Source: 66-474 sp051954935
GTDB taxonomy: Bacteria; Pseudomonadota; Gammaproteobacteria; Xanthomonadales; Rhodanobacteraceae
Assembly: GCA_051954935.1 (NCBI GenBank)
Contig: JBQCHG010000083.1
Span: forward strand, 1-8,038
DNA length: 8,038 bases
Direction of reading: 5' to 3'
The notes under the pieces are model-generated. The model was not told the origin of the DNA. It did not search any database and worked only from the letters and a program-made list of their open reading frames with translations. How positions within the stretch are numbered: the first letter of the stretch is position 1; each line of letters starts with the position of its first letter. The position numbers were made by a program, and so were the translations under genes. Below are positions 1 to 4,668 of this stretch, piece after piece.

Positions 1-16
1 GCTCTTGTGGCGTCAT
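1..16 (-). CDS. start of a minus-strand gene cut by the left edge
   Basis: Only the first five codons (M-T-P-Q-E) are inside the window. The start is supported by a minus-strand AAGGGG Shine-Dalgarno (25-30) placed 8 nt before the ATG at 14-16. It reads in the same direction as the early operon and lies on the minus strand beyond Q and its terminators, so it would be the first gene of the next phage module (lysis or packaging would be usual there). No product can be named. The main doubt is that five codons cannot show coding bias. Confidence 0.4.
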
Positions 17-235
17 CTGCAAATCCCCTTGTTTAGATCCGGCGCGGTACGCGAGCGGCTGTGTCACATCTGACTGAGACTCCAACCGGCATTGTCAGCC
101 GCAGCGCGGCGGTGCCTCACGGCAGGGCCGAGGTGGTGCGCATGTAGCGTCCGCGCCGAAATGGGCGCCCGGGATTCGCAGCCGATGAGCGAGCTGCGCG
201 CCTACAGTCGGGGGTCCGGGCCGACTCCGGGCAAC
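17..235. other. intergenic region between divergent transcription units
   Basis: I see no convincing gene here: open frames from the left edge on the + strand stop by about base 77, and the minus-strand frame crossing it lacks a ribosome binding site. The region holds GC-rich potential secondary structure, including an inverted repeat AGTCGG/CCGACT at 206-226 with a 9-nt centre, just ahead of the -35 box at 236. I found no clear minus-strand promoter for the gene starting at 16; the best candidate, CTGACA at 93-98, has no good -10 box. Confidence 0.5.
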
Positions 236-267
236 TTGACAAGCTGTTCCTAATGTAGGAACATTAT
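236..267 (+). promoter_or_regulatory. promoter of the candidate acr-aca operon
   Basis: A perfect -35 hexamer TTGACA lies at 236-241. The -10 is less clear: GAACAT (259-264) has the ideal 17-bp spacing but matches 3 of 6 positions, while CATTAT (262-267) matches 4 of 6 at 20-bp spacing. The palindrome at 245-263 fills the spacer and overlaps either -10, so a protein bound there would block RNA polymerase. The first gene starts about 45 nt downstream. Confidence 0.6.
245..263. promoter_or_regulatory. 19-bp palindromic operator
   Basis: The sequence is TGTTCCTA-ATG-TAGGAACA: perfect 8-bp arms around a 3-bp centre. Its position in the promoter spacer and -10 is typical of a repressor operator. 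The natural candidate ligand is the helix-turn-helix protein encoded as the last gene of the operon (862-1344), giving negative autoregulation as known for Aca proteins. Binding is inferred, not shown. Confidence 0.7.
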
Positions 268-281
268 CACCACGGGCAGGC

Positions 282-296
282 ACTGGGCCGCCCAGT
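282..296 (+). promoter_or_regulatory. leader palindrome / RNA hairpin just upstream of the ribosome binding site
   Basis: The sequence is ACTGGGC-C-GCCCAGT, a perfect inverted repeat with 7-bp arms; as RNA it can fold with a 6-bp stem and CCG loop. It lies between the probable transcription start (about 270-275) and the Shine-Dalgarno GAGGAG (299-304), leaving only 2 nt between hairpin and Shine-Dalgarno. A protein bound to it could block translation. Its arms differ from those of the upstream operator, so a shared ligand is not obvious. Confidence 0.5.
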
Positions 297-311
297 TCGA
301 GGAGAACCGAA

Positions 312-581
312 ATGAACGCTTCCTTCCGCAAGTGGATCAAGCCCGGCACCAGCCAGACCCGCATCTACGTCAACGGCGTTTCCATCCAGACCGAGAAGGT
401 CTACATCGTCGCTTCCGACCGCAGCGCCATAGGCTTCGAAATCGTTGTCTACTCCGCCTTCGGCCAGATCGGCCGCGACGCGAAAGACACGATCATCAAC
501 CGTGTTGAAGACGCTGCCCGGGAGAAGCTCGGCGCGGAAATCAATCCGACCTATGCCGACTACCTGAAGCTGGCCGCCTGA
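312..581 (+). CDS. small unknown protein, candidate anti-CRISPR (first gene of the HTH-regulated operon)
   Basis: An 89-aa soluble protein with no recognised family. It has a good Shine-Dalgarno (GAGGAG at 299-304, 7 nt before ATG). The N-terminal half looks beta-rich (residues 16-50, with RIYVNG, KVYIVA and FEIVVYSAFG segments), followed by a probable helix at about 55-73. There is no signal peptide or membrane segment. It is the first gene of a three-gene operon whose last gene encodes an Aca2-like regulator and whose promoter carries a palindromic operator. Small unknown proteins in this position are often anti-CRISPRs, so this is a candidate by guilt by association only; another anti-defence or accessory role is equally compatible. 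The coding call is firm; the function is not. Confidence 0.85.
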   Translation: MNASFRKWIKPGTSQTRIYVNGVSIQTEKVYIVASDRSAIGFEIVVYSAFGQIGRDAKDTIINRVEDAAREKLGAEINPTYADYLKLAA

Positions 582-592
582 GGAGCACGATC

Positions 593-865
593 ATGCGCAC
601 TCAAATCACAATTTCAGTCACCACCCGCCCCGGCCTGCGTGGCAACGCCAGCGGCTACACGCGGCTCGACTATGCCCGCGACGCAGCGGCAGCGATCAAC
701 ACCCGGCTTATGGAAACCGGATATTCCTCGCACCTGAGCGAAGATCGCGCCGGCATCGAATCCGGCATCTGCTTCGCCGAGCGTGAAATTGAAGGATGCG
801 ACGAATCGTTCCGCGACCTGCTCCTTGTCGAACAGGAAGAATCACCTGTCGAGGACGACGAATGA
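593..865 (+). CDS. small acidic unknown protein, candidate anti-CRISPR (second gene)
   Basis: A 90-aa protein, not recognised. GAGGAG lies 7 nt before the ATG, and only 11 nt separate it from the preceding gene. Residues 1-11 look like a beta strand and 26-43 like a helix (DYARDAAAAINTRLMETG). The last 12 residues are strongly acidic (EQEESPVEDDE), a feature common in proteins that mimic or occlude nucleic-acid-binding surfaces but not specific. The stop overlaps the start of the regulator gene by 4 nt (ATGA), so the two are translationally coupled. Function is inferred only from the operon layout. Confidence 0.85.
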   Translation: MRTQITISVTTRPGLRGNASGYTRLDYARDAAAAINTRLMETGYSSHLSEDRAGIESGICFAEREIEGCDESFRDLLLVEQEESPVEDDE

Positions 866-1344
866 CCCCCGCCGAGTTCAAGACGATCCGCGAACGCCTT
901 GGCCTCTCCGCCGAGGCGTTCGGCAAGCTTCTCACGCGTCCGGTGCGGGATCGCACCGTCCGAATGTGGGAAGCAGGCGACCGCTCGCTCCCCGACGATG
1001 CTGCTGAATTCCTGCTCGCGCTGGATGCCGAAGCCGAACTGGCCGTGGATCGCGCGCTCGGCATGGTGGCGCAGGCGCGCGCCGAACGCGGCGAACCGCC
1101 GCAATCCGTCACACTGGTGCGCTACGCCACTCCGGACGATCTGGCCGAGGCGCATCCAGAACTGGCCCGCATCGGCTTGAACTATCACGCCGCGATCGTC
1201 GGCCGGGTCCGCGAAGCGCTGGAACGCGCCAGCATCGAAACACGCATCGTGTTCTTCGATCACGAAGCCTATCGCGCGTGGCTCGGCAAACGCCGCGATT
1301 CAAGCGCAACGCGTGCCGCGTGGGCTGCGGAGCAATCCTCCTGA
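862..1344 (+). CDS. Aca2/YdiL-like helix-turn-helix transcriptional regulator
   Basis: A 160-aa protein. Residues 1-46 form an Xre-like helix-turn-helix: MTPAEFKTIRERLGLSAEAF, then a recognition-helix region around residues 29-36 (RDRTVRMW), then W-E-x-G and a P-D-D at 44-46. This start, the W-E-x-G, the 'PDD' after it and a C-terminal region with 'YHAAIVGRVREAL' (108-120) match my recollection of DUF1870 proteins (E. coli YdiL) and of Aca2, the autorepressor of anti-CRISPR operons. It is about 40 residues longer than the roughly 120-aa family members I recall, the extra part being C-terminal. The ATG at 862 overlaps the upstream stop; a longer frame from 796 lies inside the preceding gene and is rejected. 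It probably represses its own operon through the palindrome at 245-263. HTH call strong; Aca2 relation moderate. Confidence 0.8.
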   Translation: MTPAEFKTIRERLGLSAEAFGKLLTRPVRDRTVRMWEAGDRSLPDDAAEFLLALDAEAELAVDRALGMVAQARAERGEPPQSVTLVRYATPDDLAEAHPELARIGLNYHAAIVGRVREALERASIETRIVFFDHEAYRAWLGKRRDSSATRAAWAAEQSS

Positions 1345-1348
1345 AACG

Positions 1349-1370
1349 AAAAACCCCGCACTCGGCGGGG
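1349..1370 (-). terminator. intrinsic terminator, minus strand (distal of a tandem pair)
   Basis: The stem CCCCGC/GCGGGG (1354-1359 with 1365-1370) has a 5-nt loop. On the minus strand it is followed directly by TTTTTCGTTT, a classical terminator tail; the + strand side (TCTGAAAA) is not T-rich. It therefore stops transcripts arriving from the Q end and gives at best weak termination for the + strand operon ending at 1344. Confidence 0.8.
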
Positions 1371-1374
1371 TCTG

Positions 1375-1406
1375 AAAACACGAAACCCGGCGCTTGGCCG
1401 GGCTTC
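1375..1406 (-). terminator. intrinsic terminator, minus strand (proximal of a tandem pair)
   Basis: The stem CCCGGC/GCCGGG (1386-1391 with 1397-1402) has a 5-nt loop and can extend by GAA/TTC after one mismatch. On the minus strand it is followed by TTTCGTGTTTT. With the hairpin at 1354-1370 it forms a tandem terminator immediately after the Q-like gene, resembling a tR' site that an antiterminator would override. Confidence 0.75.
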
Positions 1407-1407
1407 A

Positions 1408-1457
1408 AAGTCAGCTTGACTTGTACGGAATTCTCACCCCTTTTTTTGACAAGTCAA
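1408..1457. repeat. cluster of TTGAC/GTCAA inverted repeats
   Basis: Three overlapping dyads occur in 50 bp: AAGTCA-GCT-TGACTT (1408-1422), TTGAC-AA-GTCAA (1446-1457), and a longer-range 9-bp inverted repeat TTGACTTGT (1416-1424) with ACAAGTCAA (1449-1457). They flank the -35 and the predicted start of the possible minus-strand promoter. They could be the binding site of the Q-like protein (qut-like) or an operator. The right arm also contains the stop codon of that gene. Confidence 0.5.
1430..1457 (-). promoter_or_regulatory. possible late promoter (pR'-like) overlapping the end of the Q-like gene
   Basis: On the minus strand, TTGACT (1457-1452, 5/6 match to -35) is followed after 16 nt by GAGAAT (1435-1430, 4/6 match to -10). 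The predicted start near 1423 lies only about 20 nt before the first terminator stem. In lambdoid phages a constitutive late promoter followed by a terminator sits directly after Q, and Q loads on the promoter DNA. Position and orientation fit; the promoter itself is predicted by eye. Confidence 0.45.
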
Positions 1458-1921
1458 CCCTGATCGTCCAGCAGATACTCCAGCGTCGCGATCTCTTCCC
1501 CAACATCATTCAGCCGGGGCGGGTCAAACGGAATCTTCAGCCACGCCGCGACGTGGACTTTCGCGATGCGCAGATGGCGCGAATATCCAGATTCGTCCAT
1601 GCGCATCCCGATCCGCGTCAATCGCTGCAGCTTTTCATGCTTTGGCGCAGTCGAGAAATATTCCGCACGGAGCACGCAAGCAGGTATCCACCCGTTTCTC
1701 TGGTGGCCTAGAGCTTCGACGGCATCTTGGACCTCGTCAGCAGGCGTGTCGGTCGGGACGTAGCCGAGGCCTGAAGGCGGGCGACCGTGCCATTTCATCA
1801 TGGATGCGAGCCACGAACTGCCGCCACCGCCTCCGTCGCGGTGCTTGCCGCCTCCCCACTCACGAGCCCACTCAGTCAGCCGTTGCTCGAGCGTGGATGC
1901 GTGCCGCCTCGTTGTATTCAT
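1454..1921 (-). CDS. Q-like late antitermination protein
   Basis: A 155-aa protein that likely lets RNA polymerase read through terminators to switch on late genes. It has the pattern I associate with the phage antitermination Q / DUF1133-type proteins: an N-terminal R-L-x-x-W-x-x-x-W with a Gly-rich stretch (residues 14-34), a Gly-Leu-Gly-Tyr segment (51-54), an A-V-x-x-L helix (67-71), VLRAEYF (83-89), and a C-terminal helical region (98-127) probably with a sigma-region-4-like HTH. The start at 1921 gives an ATGA overlap with the upstream gene; a longer frame reading is rejected because it would cover that gene. It is last in the early operon and is followed by tandem terminators, exactly where Q sits in lambda. 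Sequence similarity is from memory; position is strong supporting evidence. Confidence 0.65.
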   Translation of the reverse strand: MNTTRRHASTLEQRLTEWAREWGGGKHRDGGGGGSSWLASMMKWHGRPPSGLGYVPTDTPADEVQDAVEALGHQRNGWIPACVLRAEYFSTAPKHEKLQRLTRIGMRMDESGYSRHLRIAKVHVAAWLKIPFDPPRLNDVGEEIATLEYLLDDQG

Positions 1922-2214
1922 GAGTGGGTCTGCATCGCCCGTTGAGCGTATTCCGCCAGCGCAACATCGATATCGCTGGCGATTCGCGGAGCGTGCGCGG
2001 TGCCCGAATAGCACCCGACTAGCCTGCTCTCATCGGCGTGCTTGGCGGCTGGAGAGTAGGCCTCGGCGGTCATGATGCAGCCATCTTGCGCAATCCAGAC
2101 GAGCTGCGTGCCGTTCTTTCGGATCCGCTCTTTCAAACGGAATGCGAGATTGTCGGAATCGGCTGACGCGACATGGCCGAGAACGGAGGAATTGGAGCTC
2201 CGAAGCACTTTCAT
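1918..2214 (-). CDS. hypothetical phage protein (98 aa)
   Basis: Not recognised. It starts at 2214 with a strong GGGGGAA ribosome binding site inside the end of the upstream gene, and only 2 nt separate it from that gene's stop. Its stop overlaps the Q start (ATGA). The protein is soluble and mixed alpha/beta; residues 38-53 (QLVWIAQDGCIMTAEA) look like a beta-hairpin core, and the C-terminus (80-94) like a helix. No catalytic motif is visible. It belongs to the accessory genes between recombination genes and Q, comparable in position to the lambda nin genes. Confidence 0.75.
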   Translation of the reverse strand: MKVLRSSNSSVLGHVASADSDNLAFRLKERIRKNGTQLVWIAQDGCIMTAEAYSPAAKHADESRLVGCYSGTAHAPRIASDIDVALAEYAQRAMQTHS

Positions 2215-2216
2215 AT

Positions 2217-2477
2217 TCACGATTTCCCCCGTTTCCCGATTAGATCGGCAACCTTGCGGCGATGCTTGATCGCCGTGGCGTAGCAACACCGAAACTGCTG
2301 CATCACGGCTTGCGGCGTCGGCAACTCGCTCAGCGTTGCGGCATAGGCGGCGATCTTTTCGGGCGTCACCCACCGCGCCTGCGCGTTCGATTTCGACGTG
2401 ATCGGAACTGATTGACCGCGCACATGGCGATCCAGAGCGGCGGCATCGGTGAATCCCCAGCCGGCGAGCGCGTTCAT
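2217..2477 (-). CDS. hypothetical small protein, possible HTH
   Basis: An 86-aa protein. Residues 52-75 (P-T-P-Q-A-V-M-Q-Q-F-R-C-C-Y-A-T-A-I-K-H-R-R) have the spacing of a helix-turn-helix with a basic recognition helix, and the C-terminus is basic (KRGKS). A DNA-binding role is possible but unproved. The start at 2477 overlaps the stop of the resolvase gene by 4 nt (ATGA), which decides the start over a longer reading. Confidence 0.75.
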   Translation of the reverse strand: MNALAGWGFTDAAALDRHVRGQSVPITSKSNAQARWVTPEKIAAYAATLSELPTPQAVMQQFRCCYATAIKHRRKVADLIGKRGKS

Positions 2478-2869
2478 GCGGCCTTCTCGAAAAGCGAAGA
2501 TTCGCTTGCGACTTCGATCGTGACGATCACGCATCCTTCCTTCCGCGGCTCCCTGCGCTCGATCGTCAGACGATCAATCTGGCTGTCGTCTTGCCAGACG
2601 CGCGCCTCACTCAGCGAGTCCAGAATTCCTTTCGGCAGGTTGTCCAGGTCGCGCTTGCGCAAGTCCGGCGCGTGCGCCTCGATGCGAACGCTCAGGCGTG
2701 AATCCAGCGCAGCCCATGATCGAAGCTGAGCACAGCACGCTTGCCCTACCGCGATCCTGTATGCGCGCCCTTTCTCGCTTATCAGCGTGCGGCCGGCGAG
2801 CGGCCCCTTGGAGATATGGCGCCAGTACGTGTTGACGGTCGGAGGCCAAGGCAGGATCAGGCGGATCAC
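2474..2869 (-). CDS. rusA: RusA-type Holliday junction resolvase
   Basis: A 131-aa endonuclease that cleaves four-way DNA junctions, as a dimer, during phage recombination and replication. The N-terminus (IRLILPWPPTVNTYW, 2-16) is characteristic of the family. The metal-binding residues are visible: D74 and D76 in KRDLDNLPK, K80, and D95 in VWQDDSQID, with the same relative spacing as D70, D72, K76 and D91 of E. coli RusA (120 aa). The start is a GTG at 2869 overlapping the upstream stop (GTGA), directly before the conserved N-terminus; a longer frame exists but runs through the upstream gene and makes no sense. It works with the neighbouring NinB and YbcO-like proteins in a nin-type recombination block. 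Confidence 0.92.
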   Translation of the reverse strand: MIRLILPWPPTVNTYWRHISKGPLAGRTLISEKGRAYRIAVGQACCAQLRSWAALDSRLSVRIEAHAPDLRKRDLDNLPKGILDSLSEARVWQDDSQIDRLTIERREPRKEGCVIVTIEVASESSLFEKAA

Positions 2870-3147
2870 TTCAGTACCAGCCTTCCGGCCCGAATCAGCC
2901 GGTCGTGGGTGTTGACGATCGCGCGATCCATCAGCGCGCGTTTCTCGTCGCGGTTGTATTGCGTGCCGTCCGTAAGCTCGCGGTGCAATTCGTGCCAGAG
3001 CGCAGCCGTCATCCATGGCGATGTCTTCAGGCCCATTCCCTTCCCGAAGTCGCGGTGCGCGACATGGACACCGTAGTGGCCAGTGATGGAGCACGTCTCC
3101 AGCTCGGCGACGGCGGCATACCAGCGGCGTTCGAGAGCGGTGCTCAT
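2866..3147 (-). CDS. YbcO-like (DUF1364) putative nuclease, cysteine-poor variant
   Basis: A 93-aa protein. The segment from residue 19 (C-S-I-T-G-H-Y-G-V-H-V-A-H-R-D, then G-K-G-M-G-L-K-T-S) and the TAALWHELHRELTDG segment (47-61), followed by a helical tail with RALMDRAIVNT, resemble the small HNH-like phage proteins of the YbcO/DUF1364 type found beside ninB and rusA. In relatives I recall, the second motif has cysteines (roughly C-x-x-C-H). Here these are replaced (W51, L54) and only one Cys (C19) remains, so zinc binding and activity are doubtful. H31, H52 and H55 are kept. Both ends overlap neighbours by 4 nt. Confidence 0.6.
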   Translation of the reverse strand: MSTALERRWYAAVAELETCSITGHYGVHVAHRDFGKGMGLKTSPWMTAALWHELHRELTDGTQYNRDEKRALMDRAIVNTHDRLIRAGRLVLK

Positions 3148-3584
3148 GCGGCCTCCTGCGTTTCCGGGAAGCGCAAGTCAACCCGGCCCGTGTAGTGCGC
3201 CTGCACGTCCTCCATATAGCGCGATAGCTGGCGTGTGTTCATCACCGACGTGACCGGAATCACGTCCATCGCCGCGAGCTTTTGCTCGTAACGCAGTGTG
3301 CGCAGGATGGATGCGTCGTAGGCTTCGCGAAATTCGTCATCCTCGGCGCGCAGGATCGGTACGCCAAAATGCAGCTTGCAGAAACGTTTCACCCCGCGCG
3401 CATCGTCCTCGCGCAATTCGCGCGCAACCTGTTCGTACCACGCGTGCGAGATCGCGTTTTGATCCAGCGAGCGGCCTTTGCCGTCCTTGATCGTGACCGT
3501 GAGATATTTGCGCTCGCGGAACTGCACGCGCAGTTCGCCGATCACAGATTGAAGCGTCGGCTCGCTATTGATCGTGAGCTTCAT
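3144..3584 (-). CDS. ninB: NinB / lambda Orf-like recombination mediator
   Basis: A 146-aa protein, the same length as lambda NinB (Orf), which binds single-stranded DNA and SSB and helps load recombinases in place of host RecFOR. The hallmark K-G-R-S-L-D-Q-N (36-43) follows a beta strand (YLTVTIKD, 27-34), as in Orf. The rest is alpha-helical, including the C-terminal NTRQLSRYMEDVQAH (116-130), a segment typical of these proteins. The start at 3584 overlaps the upstream stop (ATGA) and follows a GAAGG-like ribosome binding site; a longer reading from 3749 lies in the upstream gene. Context with rusA strengthens the call. Confidence 0.85.
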   Translation of the reverse strand: MKLTINSEPTLQSVIGELRVQFRERKYLTVTIKDGKGRSLDQNAISHAWYEQVARELREDDARGVKRFCKLHFGVPILRAEDDEFREAYDASILRTLRYEQKLAAMDVIPVTSVMNTRQLSRYMEDVQAHYTGRVDLRFPETQEAA

Positions 3585-3796
3585 GCGGCCTTCCTCAATC
3601 CGCGAAGGCGTGCACGTTCGCTCTCCGGCAATTTCGCCCACACCGCGCACTGGTAATCGCGCGGCAGTTCCGTCCACGCTCTGTTGAGCGCATCGCCGTC
3701 CATCGCCGCCATTTGCGCGGCGCGGCGCGGCGCGACATGCGCAAGCCATCCCGCGCGGTCGGTTTGATACAAACGCATTTCGGCGGAAGGCGTCAC
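3581..3796 (-). CDS. hypothetical small protein (71 aa)
   Basis: Not recognised. The GTG start at 3796 overlaps the primase stop (GTGA), and its own stop overlaps the ninB start (ATGA). The protein is helical, rich in Ala and Arg; W-T-E-L-P (41-45) and W-A-K-L-P (53-57) form an imperfect internal repeat. A second possible start is the ATG six codons in (3778). The tight coupling on both sides makes a real gene likely; the role is unknown. Confidence 0.7.
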   Translation of the reverse strand: MTPSAEMRLYQTDRAGWLAHVAPRRAAQMAAMDGDALNRAWTELPRDYQCAVWAKLPESERARLRGLRKAA

Positions 3797-4668
3797 GCCG
3801 CTTTCCTCCCGATCAAGGCATCGTTCCAGTCGGCAACATGGATCGGGATGCGTACCTCGACATGCAGACCTGCCAGAGCGAGCTTGTGCGCGAGATGCCA
3901 TGCCGCCGCGTGCCCAGCGAAGTGCGGATCGTTGTCGCCGAAAATGAGAATGTGCTTGGCGATCTTCGGCGGCTGCCATGACTTCAGCAGCGACGTATTC
4001 ATCGCCGACCACACCGGCACGTTGTGGATCATCTTGGCCGCGATCGCGGTCTCGATCCCTTCCGCGATACCCATCGTTTCGGCGGCCGGATACAGCTCGA
4101 TTGCAGCGCCAGTATTCGCCGGGCCCGGAAGGATCTTCCGCACTGCCGACACGTTCGCCTTGCGGCCGTTGTCCAGGTAGGTCACGTGGTAGGTCAGGAA
4201 TGCACCGTCGCGCGTAACGGGAGCGAGCATGGCGGGAAACTTCCCTATCACGTCCTCGCCGTCGCGGTACTCGACGCTCTCGGCAAACTGCAGTCCTGGT
4301 GCAACTTCCAGCCCGCGCGATTCCAGGTAGCGGCTGCGCTTGGCGTGGCGTGCGATCTTGCGCAACTGCTCGGCGTAGGTCTCGGTCTTCGGCTCGGGCT
4401 TCCAGTTTGGGTCTTTCCCGATCACCCGTTCGACGATTTCAGCCGCACCCTTGAAGTCCACCCCGCACACGTGCTGCAGCAGTTTCAGGCCGTCGCCGCG
4501 AATATCGCCGCAAAAGAATCCACCCTCTTCGTCTCGCGTGTACCGGAACCGATCCTTGCCGCCGCACACGGGACACGGGTGGTGTTTCCCGTCCAGCACA
4601 TCCTTTGGCACGTTCGCCGCGGCGAGAATCGCGTCCCAATGCCCGCGCGCGCGTTCCCAAATCTTCAT
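3793..4668 (-). CDS. zinc-finger/TOPRIM DNA primase
   Basis: A 291-aa phage primase that makes RNA primers for DNA replication. Residues 29-61 form the zinc-binding domain (H-H-P-C-P-V-C-G-G-K-D-R-F-R, then F-F-C-G-D and G-D-G-L). The TOPRIM domain covers about 197-280, with the catalytic glutamate motif A-E-G-I-E-T-A (202-208) and the acidic D-N-D-x-x-x-x-G (245-252). It lacks a fused helicase; the SF2 helicase is the separate upstream gene, whose stop overlaps the start here (ATGA at 4668). Oddity: the usual second C-x-x-C appears as C53-G-D-I, so one zinc ligand is not obvious. The domain type resembles the primase part of P4 alpha protein and related Toprim_3 proteins. Confidence 0.88.
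   Translation of the reverse strand: MKIWERARGHWDAILAAANVPKDVLDGKHHPCPVCGGKDRFRYTRDEEGGFFCGDIRGDGLKLLQHVCGVDFKGAAEIVERVIGKDPNWKPEPKTETYAEQLRKIARHAKRSRYLESRGLEVAPGLQFAESVEYRDGEDVIGKFPAMLAPVTRDGAFLTYHVTYLDNGRKANVSAVRKILPGPANTGAAIELYPAAETMGIAEGIETAIAAKMIHNVPVWSAMNTSLLKSWQPPKIAKHILIFGDNDPHFAGHAAAWHLAHKLALAGLHVEVRIPIHVADWNDALIGRKAA

Noticed and set aside
670..1263. 197-aa minus-strand open frame across the small + strand operon
   Set aside because: The + strand genes have good ribosome binding sites and operon spacing; the minus frame has none of these.
1354..1402. Hairpins considered as a terminator for the + strand operon
   Set aside because: The T-tracts lie on the minus-strand side; the + strand side is followed by TCTGAAAA and CTTCAAAG, so termination in that direction would be weak.
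2917..2928. 12-bp palindrome GATCGCGCGATC in the YbcO-like gene
   Set aside because: GC-rich, short and encoded by ordinary codons; such palindromes are expected by chance at this composition.
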